Source of the DNA: Actinoplanes philippinensis
GTDB taxonomy: Bacteria; Actinomycetota; Actinomycetes; Mycobacteriales; Micromonosporaceae
Length of the DNA stretch: 64,000 bases
Assembly: GCF_900113015.1 (NCBI RefSeq)
Contig: NZ_FONV01000007.1
Location: 62,001 to 126,000 of the forward strand
Direction: 5' to 3'
This document shows, one piece after another, positions 16,219 through 25,848 of the stretch. The position numbers and the translations under genes were made by a program. Positions within the stretch are counted from its first letter, which is position 1. Each line of letters opens with the position of its first letter. Below the pieces are notes generated by a model, which was not told the DNA's origin, did no database searches, and saw only the letters and a list, made by a program, of their open reading frames with translations.

Positions 16219-17412
16219 ATGACGAGCCCTCTGCACAGCGACTCGGTGGCGGTGCACGCCGGCCGTGCGGACCTCACCGCGCTCGGCGTGCACGCTCCCC
16301 CGCTGGACCTGTCGTCGACCTATCCCCTGCCGGACCCGGAGCGGGGCGGGGAGTCGTACGAGGCGATGGCCACCGGCGGCCACCCGCTGCCCGACGGCGG
16401 CGCCGTCTACGCCCGGCTGTGGAACCCGACGGTCGCCCGCTTCGAGACGGCGCTGGCCCAGCTCGAACAGACCGCGACGGCGGTGGCGTTCGGGTCGGGC
16501 ATGGCGGCGATGACCGCGGCGATCCTGGCGCACACCGCGATGGCCGGCCGGCCGCACGTGGTGGCGGTGCGCCCGCTCTACGGCGGCACCGACCACCTGC
16601 TGGCCACCGGCCTGCTCGGCACCGAGGTGACGTTCTGCGCCGAGAGCGAGGTGGCCGCCCGGATCCGCCCGGACACCGGCCTGGTGATCCTGGAGACGCC
16701 GGCCAACCCGACCCTGGACCTGGTCGACATCGCCGCCGTCGCCGGGCAGGCCGGTGACGTCCCGCTGCTGGTGGACAACACCTTCGCCACCCCGGTCCTG
16801 CAGAATCCGGTTACTCTCGGGGCCACCATGGCCCTGCACAGCGCGACCAAATATCTCGGCGGCCACGGCGACGTCGTCGCCGGGGTGATCGCGTGCGGGG
16901 AGGCGACCGCCGGCCGGCTGCGGCAGGTCCGGGCCGTCACCGGCGGGCTGCTGCACCCGTGGGGCGCCTACCTGCTGCATCGCGGGCTGGCCACGCTGCC
17001 GGTCCGGATGCGCGCCCAGCAGGACAGCGCACGCCGGATCGCCGCCTGGCTGGCCGGCCACCCGGCCGTCGCCCGCGTGCACTATCCCGGTCTCGACGGC
17101 GACCCGCGCGGGCTGCTGGGCCGGCAGTCGCGCGGCCCGGGCGCCATGGTGTCGATCGCGCTGCGCGGCGGTTTCGAGGCCGCCTGCCGCCTGACCACCG
17201 GCACCCGGCTGTTCACCCATGCCGTCTCGCTCGGCGGCGTCGACTCGCTGATCCAGCACCCGGCGGCCCTCACCCACCGGCCGGTGCCCGCACACGCCCG
17301 CCCGTCGGCCGACCTGGTGCGGCTCTCGATCGGACTGGAGCACGCCGGCGACCTGATCGCCGACCTCGACCGGGCGCTCGCCGCCACCGTCCCACCCCGG
17401 AGATCGTCATGA
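16219..17412 (+). CDS. mdeA-like: Trans-sulfuration PLP enzyme, methionine gamma-lyase-like by context
   Basis: A 397-residue Cys/Met-metabolism PLP enzyme. The Schiff-base Lys is Lys211 in LHSATKYLGGHGD. Other family marks are RLWNPT, FGSGMAA, LYGGTD (Tyr121), ETPANPT and DNTFATP. Family members make or cleave cystathionine, or degrade methionine to methanethiol, 2-oxobutyrate and ammonia. The neighbours (a divergent Lrp regulator and a coupled PDH-E1-like gene that could oxidise 2-oxobutyrate) favour a methionine gamma-lyase role. However, the Cys that follows Tyr-Gly in classical methionine gamma-lyases (Cys116 in P. putida) is Gly here, as in cystathionine enzymes. There is also a small insertion near residues 45-60. 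The exact activity is therefore open. Confidence 0.85.
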   Translation: MTSPLHSDSVAVHAGRADLTALGVHAPPLDLSSTYPLPDPERGGESYEAMATGGHPLPDGGAVYARLWNPTVARFETALAQLEQTATAVAFGSGMAAMTAAILAHTAMAGRPHVVAVRPLYGGTDHLLATGLLGTEVTFCAESEVAARIRPDTGLVILETPANPTLDLVDIAAVAGQAGDVPLLVDNTFATPVLQNPVTLGATMALHSATKYLGGHGDVVAGVIACGEATAGRLRQVRAVTGGLLHPWGAYLLHRGLATLPVRMRAQQDSARRIAAWLAGHPAVARVHYPGLDGDPRGLLGRQSRGPGAMVSIALRGGFEAACRLTTGTRLFTHAVSLGGVDSLIQHPAALTHRPVPAHARPSADLVRLSIGLEHAGDLIADLDRALAATVPPRRSS

Positions 17413-19745
17413 CCCATCCCGCCCCCGACGTCGACGTGCTGCGCGAGATCGCCCGCCGCGTGCTGTGGCTGTCGGCGTCGATCGTCGACGCCGCCAACGC
17501 CGGCCGGCCCAACGACTCCGGGGTGAAGGTCGGCGGCCATCAGGCGTCCAGCGCGTCGATGGTCGACATCATGGTGGCGCTGTGGTTCGCCGAGCTGACC
17601 GCACAGGACCGGGTGTCGGTCAAACCGCACGCGTCGCCGGTGCTGCACGCCGTCAACTACCTGCTGGGCGACCTCGACGAGGCGTATCTGCCGAGACTGC
17701 GGGAGAAGGGCGGGCTCCAGTCGTACCCCTCGCGGTTGAAGGACCCGGACACCGTCGACTTCTCCACCGGGTCGGTCGGGATCGGCGCGACGGCCGCCCT
17801 CTGGGCGGCGATGGCGCACCGCTACCTGAGTTCCCGATTCGCCGGCACGCCCACCGGCGGCCGGTTCGTCAGCCTGCTCGGTGACGCCGAGCTCGACGAG
17901 GGCGCCATCTGGGAGGCGGTGATGGACCCGGCCGTCGCGCGGATGGGCGAGCTGCTGTGGGTGGTCGACCTGAACCGGCAGTCCCTGGACCGGGTCGTGC
18001 CGGACATCCAGATCGCCAAGCTGCAGGGCATGTTCGCCGCCGCCGGCTGGCAGGTCGTCGTCCTCAAATGGGGCCGGATCATCTCCGAGCTGTTCGAGCG
18101 GCCCGGCGGCCCGGCGCTGCGGGCCCGGCTGGAGGCGATGCCCAACGAGGAGTACCAGCGGATGCTGCGGGCCGGGCCGGCGCAGACCGCCGAGCGGATC
18201 CTCGCCGCCGGTGACACCCTCACCGGCGCGGCCGAGCTGAAGGCGTTGCTGGACGAGCTGGACCCGGCCGAGCTGGCGGCCGCCGTCCGGGACCTGGGCG
18301 GCCACGACATCGGGCTGCTCGTCGACACGTTCCGCGCCGTCGACGCGGACGCCGACCGGCCGACGGTGGTGTTCGCCTACACCGTCAAGGGCCGCGGCCT
18401 GCCCACCGAGGGCCACCCGAACAACCACTCGGCGCTGCTGACCGGCGCCCAGATGGACGTGCTCGCCGCGTCGTCCGGAGTGGACCGGGCCGCGCCGTGG
18501 CAGCGGTTCGACCCGGACAGCGCGGCCGGACGCTGGTGTGCCGAGCGCGGCCGTGCGCTGCGCCGGGAGCCGGTCGCCACCCCGGCGCAGGTGTCCGTTC
18601 CGGCCCAGCTGGGGCACGCCTACCGCAAGCCGATCAGCACCCAGGCCGCGCTCGGCCGGCTGCTGGCCGACCTGCCCCGGGACGCGCCGTCGGCGGCGGC
18701 CCGGGTGGTCACCTGCTCCCCCGACGTGGCCTCGTCGACCAACCTGGGCGGCTGGATCAACAAGACCGGGGTGTGGGCCGTCCAGGACCGGCACGACTGG
18801 TTCGCTGACGACGCCGAGCGGGTGCTGCGCTGGCAGGAGAACCGGACCGGCCAGCACATCGAGCTGGGCATCGCCGAGGTCAACCTGGTGTCGCTGCTCG
18901 GCGAGCTGGGCGCCACCTGGTCACGGTGGGGCGAGCGGCTCATCCCGATCGCGACGATCTACGACCCGTTCGTCTCGCGGGCGCTGGAACCCTGGTCGTA
19001 CGGGATCTACGCGGGCGGCCAGTCGATCCTGGTGGGCACGCCGTCCGGGGTGACGCTCGCGCCCGAGGGCGGGGCCCACCAGTCGATCACCACGCCGTCG
19101 ATCGGCCTGGAACAGCCCGGCTGTGTGGCCTGGGAGCCGGCGTTCCCGCAGGACCTCGAATGGTGTTTCCTGCACGCGATGGGCCGGGTCGGTGTCCCGG
19201 GTGGCACGTCGGCGTACTTCCGGCTCTCCACCCGGCCGGTCGATCCGCGGCTCTGCGCCGTGCCGGACGACCCGGCGCTGCGGGAACGGCGTCGCCGCCA
19301 GGCGGTGGCCGGCGGCTACCGGCTACCCGCCGCGCACCCGCCGCCGGCCGAGGACGTCACCCTCGTCGGGGTCGGTGCGATCATGCCCGAGGTGATCGAG
19401 GCGGCCGCGGCGCTCGCCGCCGAGGGGGTCAACGCCGGCGTCGTCTGCCTGACCAGCCCGGACGTGGTGTTCCGGTCGTTCCAGCAGCGCGGGGCGCGGG
19501 ACGGTGGGACGGGTGGGGACATCCTGTCCGAGCTGTTCCCGGACGGCCACCGGGCCCCTCTGGTCACCGTCCACGACGGACATCCGCACACGCTCGCGTT
19601 CCTGGCGGCGATCCGCGGCGACCGGATCCGATGCCTGGGCGTGACCGATTTCGGTCAGTCATCGAGCCTGGCCGACGCCTACCGGCTGCACGGCATCGAC
19701 ACGGTGTCGATCGTGGATGCGGCGCTGACCCTGACCGGCCGCTGA
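17409..19745 (+). CDS. mdeB-like: Pyruvate-dehydrogenase-E1-like (AceE-type) 2-oxoacid dehydrogenase
   Basis: A 778-residue thiamine-diphosphate enzyme of the homodimeric AceE/transketolase class. The N-terminal half has HQASSASMVDIMVALWF, a His-containing KPHASPVLHAVNYLLG, and the TPP-binding motif GDAELDEGAIWEAV followed by DLNRQSLD. The C-terminal half has the pyrimidine-binding and transketolase-C-like regions. It is somewhat shorter than the roughly 890-residue AceE. Its ATG overlaps the stop of the PLP enzyme gene (ATGA), so the two are translationally coupled. By analogy with P. putida mdeB it may take the 2-oxobutyrate made by methionine cleavage to propionyl-CoA, borrowing E2/E3 subunits from elsewhere. 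A strong hairpin follows the stop. Confidence 0.85.
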   Translation: MTHPAPDVDVLREIARRVLWLSASIVDAANAGRPNDSGVKVGGHQASSASMVDIMVALWFAELTAQDRVSVKPHASPVLHAVNYLLGDLDEAYLPRLREKGGLQSYPSRLKDPDTVDFSTGSVGIGATAALWAAMAHRYLSSRFAGTPTGGRFVSLLGDAELDEGAIWEAVMDPAVARMGELLWVVDLNRQSLDRVVPDIQIAKLQGMFAAAGWQVVVLKWGRIISELFERPGGPALRARLEAMPNEEYQRMLRAGPAQTAERILAAGDTLTGAAELKALLDELDPAELAAAVRDLGGHDIGLLVDTFRAVDADADRPTVVFAYTVKGRGLPTEGHPNNHSALLTGAQMDVLAASSGVDRAAPWQRFDPDSAAGRWCAERGRALRREPVATPAQVSVPAQLGHAYRKPISTQAALGRLLADLPRDAPSAAARVVTCSPDVASSTNLGGWINKTGVWAVQDRHDWFADDAERVLRWQENRTGQHIELGIAEVNLVSLLGELGATWSRWGERLIPIATIYDPFVSRALEPWSYGIYAGGQSILVGTPSGVTLAPEGGAHQSITTPSIGLEQPGCVAWEPAFPQDLEWCFLHAMGRVGVPGGTSAYFRLSTRPVDPRLCAVPDDPALRERRRRQAVAGGYRLPAAHPPPAEDVTLVGVGAIMPEVIEAAAALAAEGVNAGVVCLTSPDVVFRSFQQRGARDGGTGGDILSELFPDGHRAPLVTVHDGHPHTLAFLAAIRGDRIRCLGVTDFGQSSSLADAYRLHGIDTVSIVDAALTLTGR

Positions 19746-19765
19746 CCCGACCCGTGGCCGCGGCA

Positions 19766-19815
19766 CGATCTTGATCGTTTGACCACCGGATGCGGTGGTC
19801 AAACGATCAAGATCG
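19766..19815. terminator. Bidirectional hairpin terminator with 22-bp perfect stem
   Basis: The arms 19766-19787 and 19794-19815 are perfectly complementary around a 6-nt loop. It lies between the convergent mdeB-like and ltrA-like genes and can stop transcription from both sides. The ends of the stem contain the GATCTTGATC motif. Confidence 0.85.
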
Positions 19816-19826
19816 GTGCGGAAGGG

Positions 19827-21062
19827 TCAGACCTTGGCGACCTTGATCTCGCCTTGACGGTGCTGGTGGATGCCGGTGGCGACGCCGGCGATCAGGGTCG
19901 CCGCGCACAGGGCGGTCAGCACCGCCGGCCTCAGGTCGAACAGCATGATCGCGGCGACCGCCGGGACACCGAGGCCGGGCCAGATCAGGGCGGGGCGGGG
20001 GCGGCGGGACAGGACGCCCTGGATGACGGCGGCGCTGAGCAGATAGCCGGCCAGGCCCAGGCCGAGGATTCCGCGGGCGCCGGCGGTGAGATGGTCGTCG
20101 GAGCCGTGGGCGATGGCGTGTTCCAGGCCGACCGCCACGGCGGCCAGGCTGACCGCGACCGGCAGGTGGGCGTACACGTAGAAGTCGTGCACGCCCTCGC
20201 GGGTGCGTTCGCCGCCCTCCTGGACGAGGCGGCGTTTCGCGGCGCCGCCGGACAGGTCGAAGTAGGACCACCACAGGGCGGCGGCGACCAGGAACGCGGC
20301 CACGCCGGTGAGCGTCGTTCCGGAGGTCCATTTTCCGTCGTGCAGGCCGTGCACGGTGGCGGCGACCGATTCGCCGAGCACCAGGATGACGAAGAGCCCG
20401 AACCGTTCCGGCAGGTGTTCCATGTGCAGCGGCGGGGAGTCCGGCCGGCGGGCGCTGAGCGCGGGTCCGAGCAGGTCGACGACGACGCCGACACCCCACA
20501 GCACGTAGCGGGCGGGTGCCGGCACCATCAGCGACACCAGCCAGAACGCGCCTCCGGCGGCATGCCCGAGGAGGTACGGCAGGATCCCGGCCCGGGTCTC
20601 CGGGAGGGTCCGCCACACCCGGAGGTAGCCGGCGACGAGTACGGCGCGCAGGATCACGTACCCCGCCACGAACCAGGTCCAGGCGGGACCGGTGATCTGG
20701 CCGGCCGCCGCGGCCATCAGGATCACGCCGCCCATGCCGACCAGGGTGAGCAGCCGGAAGATCGCGTCGTCGGTGTCGAACCGGTTGGCGTAGAGGGTGG
20801 TGCTGGCCCACGCCCACCAGCCGACCGCGACGACGGCCGCGAACCGCAGGCCCCCGGTGGCGGTCTGGTCCTTGGCGAGCAGGTCCGCGCAGCCGGCCAC
20901 GAACAGCACGAACGCCAGGTCGAAGAAGAGTTCCAGCCGGGTGGCGGACCGGTTCGACTCCTGGTTGACGTCCGGTTCACGGATGAGTTCGCGTTCCTCC
21001 CGGTCCTCCCGGTCCAGACGGGCACGGTCCTCGGTGTCAGCGGTCCTCGAATCCTGGGGCAC
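19827..21062 (-). CDS. ltrA: Low temperature requirement protein A (LtrA) family membrane protein
   Basis: A 411-residue polytopic membrane protein. After a charged, Asp/Arg/Glu-rich cytoplasmic leader of about 40 residues come RLELFFDLAFVLFVAGCADLL, the family signature, and about ten or eleven helices with the conserved LGESV motif. LtrA was first linked to growth of Listeria at low temperature; its biochemical role is unknown. The start is a GTG; AGGG lies somewhat far upstream. It is divergent from the next membrane protein gene with a 99-bp gap. Confidence 0.85.
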   Translation of the reverse strand: MPQDSRTADTEDRARLDREDREERELIREPDVNQESNRSATRLELFFDLAFVLFVAGCADLLAKDQTATGGLRFAAVVAVGWWAWASTTLYANRFDTDDAIFRLLTLVGMGGVILMAAAAGQITGPAWTWFVAGYVILRAVLVAGYLRVWRTLPETRAGILPYLLGHAAGGAFWLVSLMVPAPARYVLWGVGVVVDLLGPALSARRPDSPPLHMEHLPERFGLFVILVLGESVAATVHGLHDGKWTSGTTLTGVAAFLVAAALWWSYFDLSGGAAKRRLVQEGGERTREGVHDFYVYAHLPVAVSLAAVAVGLEHAIAHGSDDHLTAGARGILGLGLAGYLLSAAVIQGVLSRRPRPALIWPGLGVPAVAAIMLFDLRPAVLTALCAATLIAGVATGIHQHRQGEIKVAKV

Positions 21063-21161
21063 GAGTGCGCCCTACCCGGGAAACCGAGGCTCCAACCGGG
21101 GTCGGCTGGACACGGTGCCGAACAATCGAAGTTCTTCACCTGGTGTGGCGAGGAGGTCTCG

Positions 21162-22673
21162 GTGGGTCGTGCGCTGCGATGGGTTGTTCCGCTCGCCGGA
21201 ATCATCGCCCTTGTGGTGTGGTGGGCGTCCTACGCCACCACGATCGTCGTCTGGGAGCTGCGCAAGCTGACACCGTGGCTGGTGCTGGTCCTGCTGGTGG
21301 TGGTGCTGTACGCGGTGCCGCAACTGATCAGTGCCGCTCTGCGGCGCGGGGAACGGCAGCCGGACTACGTCGGTGTGCTGGCGGGCCTCGGCGCGTTGAT
21401 CGGGCTGGCGCTCGGCATCGGCTGGCTGTTCCACGACTCGTACCAGCGGGATCGTGACTACGCGTCGGCCATGACGGTGGTCGACGACCCGGTGCCGGGC
21501 CTCGCCGCCCGCGCGCCCTATCTGGTCGGCAAGGCGCAGGCCGCGCCGAACCTGGGTGACGTCACCGGGGAGATCTTCGACATCACCTATCTGCCGGACG
21601 CCGACCGGTTCGGCACGCTGGTGGAACGGCGTGGCTGGCTGTCCGGCTACGAGGTGGGCCTGGTCCAGCAGGTGCCGTTGGGCAGCAACGGCCGCAGCTC
21701 GCAGCGGTGCGCGTTCGACCTGGAGGCGGCCGGCGCGCGGGTGGGCGGCTGGTTCGGCCACAACCTGGGGCGCCTGATCGCGAACGAGCAGCGGTGGGTG
21801 CGGTTCGACGAGCGGGACGTCTACGTGTACTGCGACGGTGACACCCCGATGGTGGTGGTTCCGCTGAAACGGCAGGTCGGGGTGTTGACGGTGACCGAGC
21901 GGCCGGCCGGGGCAGCGCTCTACAACGGACGGACCGGGCAGCTGACGATCACGAACGACACGGCGCGGATCCCCGGGCCGACGTATCCGATCAGCCTGGC
22001 CGCGCGGCAGCGGGAGGGCACGGCGGCGGTCGGCGGGTTCGCCGACTGGTGGGCCGAGCGCGGCGGGTGGGACGCCTCCGACGACGGCGCCAACGAGGGC
22101 AACAACTCCGAGTTCACGCTGCGGTTCACCGACGGGACCGGCAGCGCGTACGTCACGCCGCTCACCCCGCAGGGCGAGGCCAGCTCGGTGGTGGCGGTGT
22201 CCACGGTGCCGACCCGGCAGAACGGCCTGGGCCTGGCGCCGATGACGGTGCACCGGCTGAATCCGACGTGGTCGTCGCCGGAGGCCGTGGTGGCGCTGAT
22301 CAAGGCCGAGTACCGGGACGTCTGCTGCTGGAACTCCGATCGGGTGTTCGAGGTGGTGCCGACCGGCGGGACCACGTGGACCGCCACGATCGGCAGCGAG
22401 CAGAGCATCCGCTACCGCATCGAGGGGCGGGGGCAGGTCGACGGCCGGGAGGCGACCTGTCTCAAGTCCGCCGAGGGGGCGCTGATCCGGTGCGCGTACG
22501 CGGCGCCCGGCTCGCCGGAGGAGCAGGAGCTGAAGCGGATCGAGGAGCAGAAGCGTCAGCAGCAGGAGCAGCCGGGTCAGACCGGCGACCTGAGCAGACT
22601 CACCGACCAGCAGCTCGCCGAGCTGAACAAGCGGCTGGCCGAGGAGATGAACCGGCGCCTCACCACGGGGTGA
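21162..22673 (+). CDS. Membrane-anchored protein of unknown function with coiled C-terminus
   Basis: A 503-residue protein I do not recognise. Three hydrophobic segments at residues about 5-25, 35-57 and 70-92 anchor it. The remaining roughly 400 residues are hydrophilic, mixed alpha/beta and probably extracytoplasmic, with three close Cys in DVCCWNSDR and CAFD and further Cys near the end. The tail (EEQELKRIEEQKRQQQEQ and onward) is a charged coiled coil rich in Gln/Glu. The GTG start has AGGAGG 6 nt upstream, so expression should be efficient. It is alone on its strand. Convergence with the GH2 gene (17-bp gap) marks its end. Confidence 0.72.
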   Translation: MGRALRWVVPLAGIIALVVWWASYATTIVVWELRKLTPWLVLVLLVVVLYAVPQLISAALRRGERQPDYVGVLAGLGALIGLALGIGWLFHDSYQRDRDYASAMTVVDDPVPGLAARAPYLVGKAQAAPNLGDVTGEIFDITYLPDADRFGTLVERRGWLSGYEVGLVQQVPLGSNGRSSQRCAFDLEAAGARVGGWFGHNLGRLIANEQRWVRFDERDVYVYCDGDTPMVVVPLKRQVGVLTVTERPAGAALYNGRTGQLTITNDTARIPGPTYPISLAARQREGTAAVGGFADWWAERGGWDASDDGANEGNNSEFTLRFTDGTGSAYVTPLTPQGEASSVVAVSTVPTRQNGLGLAPMTVHRLNPTWSSPEAVVALIKAEYRDVCCWNSDRVFEVVPTGGTTWTATIGSEQSIRYRIEGRGQVDGREATCLKSAEGALIRCAYAAPGSPEEQELKRIEEQKRQQQEQPGQTGDLSRLTDQQLAELNKRLAEEMNRRLTTG

Positions 22674-22689
22674 GACGCCGGTCCGTCGA

Positions 22690-25600
22690 TCAGCGGGCGG
22701 TGTAGAGGGCGGTGACCTCGGCGTCGGTCAGGGCCCGGTCGACGGCGTGCACGCCGTCGACGGAGCCGGACCAGAAGTCGACCCGGTTGCCGGCGTACTT
22801 GGCCCGGCCCACCGACAGCGGCCCGGTGCCGACCACGTCGGGCCCGGCCGCCACGGTGGCGGCCCGGGCGCCGTCGACGTAGAGCCGGATCTGGCCGGTG
22901 GCGTGGTCACGGACGCCGGCCAGGTGGTACCAGCGGTTCAGCTCGGGTGTCGTCACCAGCCGGGCCCGGTTGCCGCCGGGGGTGCTGAAGGCGAAGGCGC
23001 CCTGGCCGTACTGCAGGTAGAACGGGTTCTCGGTGCGGCGGCCGTCCTGGCTGACCGCGGTGGCGTAGTTGCCCGGCAGCTTGTCGAGCGTGACCCAGGC
23101 CGCGATCGTGTAGTCCTTCGTGGTGTCGAGAACCGGCGCGGCGGTGTCGGCGTAGTCGCCGTCCCCGTCGAACTTCAGCGCCGACCCGGTCACGCCCGGC
23201 GTCCACGTGGTGTTGCCGGTCAGGGTCAGGTGGCTGTCGCCGCCGCTGTCGCGGGCGGTCGTGCCGCTGCCCTCGTCCAGGCTCCAGTCGCCGTGGCCGG
23301 GGTAGGTGCGGGCCTGCCCCGACGCCGCGCCGGCCGCGATGACCCTGGCGTTGACCGCCCGTACCGCCGCGGGGTCGACCTTGATCTCCCGGCGGTCATA
23401 GGTCCAGAGGCCGTTGAGCTCGGTCTCCAGGTCGGTGATCTGGGTGTAGACCGAGCCGGACAGCTCGTTGGCGGCCGCCTCCAGGTAGTAGCGCTCGGTG
23501 TTGTCGACATACTTGGCGGTCAGGGCCGCCTTGTCGGCGACGCCGCTGTAGATGACGGCCGGCGGGCCGGGCCACATGTGCCCCGGGGTGCGCAGCGTGA
23601 AGCCGCCGTGCTCGCCGTCCATCGCGATGCGGGTGGCGTCCGGGTAGGCCGGGTCGTTGTTGACGTAGTCGTGATGGTCGATCACGTCACCCTTGCCGGA
23701 GTCGCCCTTGGACGAGCAGCAGTTGACGCCGCTGTGCGCGTTGAGGATCCGGGACGGGTCCTCGGACTTGATCTGCGTGGCGATCTGGCCGGTCGCGGTG
23801 CGGTCCCACTCGCCCCAGCCCTCGTTGAAGACGATCCAGCCGATGATCGACGGGAAGTTGTGCAGCTGGCGCATCATCTCCCGGCCCTGGCTGAGGAACG
23901 CCTCCTGGCCGGCGGCGCTGTTGATGTCGGCCGACACGAAGTCCTGCCAGACCAGCAGGCCCAGCTCGTCGGCGTGCCGGTACCAGCGGGCCGACTCGAC
24001 CTTGATGTGCTTGCGGACCGCGTTGAAGCCGAGCTTCTTGGTCTCGGCCAGGTCGAACCGGAGGGCGGCGTCGCTGGGCTGGGTGTAGAGGCCGTCCGGC
24101 CAGAACCCCTGGTCCAGGGTGGCCAGCGAGAAGATCGGCTTTCCGTTCAAGGTCAACTTCGGAAAACCACCGATGTTCTGTACGGCCACCGCACGCAACC
24201 CGAAGTAGCCGCGGACGGTGTCGCCGCCCAGCTTCACGTCGACGTCGTACAGGTAGGGGTCGTCGGGGCTCCACAGACGCGGCTTGGCGATCTTGACGGT
24301 GAGGTCGGTGTTGGCGGGGCCGGTGGCCGTACCAACAGATCTGCCCTTTTTGTCTTTGACGGTGATCGTCGCAGCCCTGGTCGAAGTGGAGTCGACCTTG
24401 ACCTTGACCGATCCCGTGGCGACGTCCGGGGTGGTGACGATCCCGTCGATCCCGGCGGCGACGACCGGCTCCAGCCAGACCGTCTGCCAGATGCCCGACG
24501 ACGGCTCGTAGACGATGCCGCCCGGGTTGAGCGACTGCTTGCCCTTCGGCTGGTTCGGCCCGGTCACGTCGGTGACGCCGACGATGATCTCCTGCTGGCC
24601 GTGTCGCTTGAGCGCGTCGGTGATGTCGGCGGTGAACGCCGTGTAGCCACCGGTGTGCTCGGTCACCAGCGTGCCGTTGACCCAGACCTTGGCCTGGTAG
24701 TCGACCGCGCCGAAGTTGAGCTTGATCCGCTTGCCGGTCCAGCCGTGCGGGACGGTGACGAGCCGGCGGTAGAACATGTGGTCCTCGCGCCGCTCGATGC
24801 CGGACAGCTGCGACTCGACCGGGAACGGGACGGTGATCCGCTCGGCCAGTCGCTGCCCGAAGACCGGCTGCTCACCGGCCTCGGCTCCGGCGAACTCCCA
24901 CTGCCCGTTGAGGTTGAGCCAGTCCTTGCGGATCAGCTGCGGTCGCGGGTACTCCGGCAGCGGGTTGCGCTCGTCGACCCGGTCGCCCCAGGGCGTGGTG
25001 AGCCGGTGCGTGGAGGTGTTCGCCGCGGAGCGGATCACCTGCGGGACGGTCTCGCCGCCGACGACCAGGCCGCCGGTTCCGTCGTAGCCGACCCGGACCT
25101 TCTGGTTCTTCTGCACCTTCTCGGCGAGCGTGACGACGACCTTGTCGCGGCTCTTGCGGACACCCTCGATCGGGAACGGGGTGGTGTCGACCTCGACCCT
25201 GAGGTGCTCGGCGAGCGTGCCGAGGCGGTCCACGGTCGCGTCGAAGTCGGCGATCAGCGTCCGGCCGTCGGGCTGGACGGTGAACGTGACCGGGAAGATC
25301 TGGAAGCCGTCCGGCGGCGTGAAAGCGCTCTCCGGCACGATCTGCTTGTCGAGACCGGCGCCCGACCAGCGCAGGAACAGGTTCGCGCCGCCGACGTCCT
25401 GGAACATCTCGATGCGTACGGCGTGCGCCTCCCCGGCCACCAGCGGCACCGGGGCGCTGACCTGCTCGCGGTCCCAGTCGCCGACCCAGTGGTCGATCAC
25501 CGGCCGGTCGTCGATCAGGAGGCGGAACCCGTTGTCGCCGATCATCGAGAACGTGTAGTCGCCGGTGGCCGGGGCGGTGATCTTCCCGGTCCAGCGGGCG

Positions 25601-25848
25601 GTGGTGTGCTCGGTGCGCCCGGTCAGCGACTCGAAGGCGCCGGCCAGGCCGGGCAGGTCGATGTTCGGGTCGAGGACGATCCCGCCGAGCTCGGCGAAGT
25701 CGCGGGCGCCCGGGGCGGACATCCGGAAGTACTCGCCCTTGAGGCCGTGCACGGGCGCGGCGGCCGAGGCGGGGCCGGCGGGCACGGCAAGGCTGGAGAG
25801 GACCAGGAGGACAGCGAGGAGCAACGGCCTCCAGGGCAATCGCGGCAT
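22690..25848 (-). CDS. Secreted PA14 - GH2 - LamG glycoside hydrolase
   Basis: A 1052-residue exported enzyme. Order: a signal peptide (1-29, ending ASA); a PA14 sugar-binding domain (about 35-170: GLKGEYFR, RWTGKI, YTFSMIGDNGFRLLID); a Bacteroides-type additional strand region; then the GH2 jelly-roll, Ig-like and TIM-barrel domains. The acid/base Glu lies in WIVFNEGWGEWD and the nucleophile probably in MDGEHGGF. A C-terminal LamG/concanavalin-like domain begins GDWSLDEGSGTTARD. GH2 enzymes are exo-acting beta-galactosidases, beta-mannosidases or beta-glucuronidases; the two extra binding modules point to a plant or fungal wall polymer. The start is an ATG with AAGGGA 8 nt upstream. It is divergent from a GH10 xylanase. 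Confidence 0.9.
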   Translation of the reverse strand: MPRLPWRPLLLAVLLVLSSLAVPAGPASAAAPVHGLKGEYFRMSAPGARDFAELGGIVLDPNIDLPGLAGAFESLTGRTEHTTARWTGKITAPATGDYTFSMIGDNGFRLLIDDRPVIDHWVGDWDREQVSAPVPLVAGEAHAVRIEMFQDVGGANLFLRWSGAGLDKQIVPESAFTPPDGFQIFPVTFTVQPDGRTLIADFDATVDRLGTLAEHLRVEVDTTPFPIEGVRKSRDKVVVTLAEKVQKNQKVRVGYDGTGGLVVGGETVPQVIRSAANTSTHRLTTPWGDRVDERNPLPEYPRPQLIRKDWLNLNGQWEFAGAEAGEQPVFGQRLAERITVPFPVESQLSGIERREDHMFYRRLVTVPHGWTGKRIKLNFGAVDYQAKVWVNGTLVTEHTGGYTAFTADITDALKRHGQQEIIVGVTDVTGPNQPKGKQSLNPGGIVYEPSSGIWQTVWLEPVVAAGIDGIVTTPDVATGSVKVKVDSTSTRAATITVKDKKGRSVGTATGPANTDLTVKIAKPRLWSPDDPYLYDVDVKLGGDTVRGYFGLRAVAVQNIGGFPKLTLNGKPIFSLATLDQGFWPDGLYTQPSDAALRFDLAETKKLGFNAVRKHIKVESARWYRHADELGLLVWQDFVSADINSAAGQEAFLSQGREMMRQLHNFPSIIGWIVFNEGWGEWDRTATGQIATQIKSEDPSRILNAHSGVNCCSSKGDSGKGDVIDHHDYVNNDPAYPDATRIAMDGEHGGFTLRTPGHMWPGPPAVIYSGVADKAALTAKYVDNTERYYLEAAANELSGSVYTQITDLETELNGLWTYDRREIKVDPAAVRAVNARVIAAGAASGQARTYPGHGDWSLDEGSGTTARDSGGDSHLTLTGNTTWTPGVTGSALKFDGDGDYADTAAPVLDTTKDYTIAAWVTLDKLPGNYATAVSQDGRRTENPFYLQYGQGAFAFSTPGGNRARLVTTPELNRWYHLAGVRDHATGQIRLYVDGARAATVAAGPDVVGTGPLSVGRAKYAGNRVDFWSGSVDGVHAVDRALTDAEVTALYTAR

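Noticed and set aside
16219..17412. Confident naming as methionine gamma-lyase
   Set aside because: The diagnostic active-site Cys is absent (Gly123), so only a context-based, qualified name is given.
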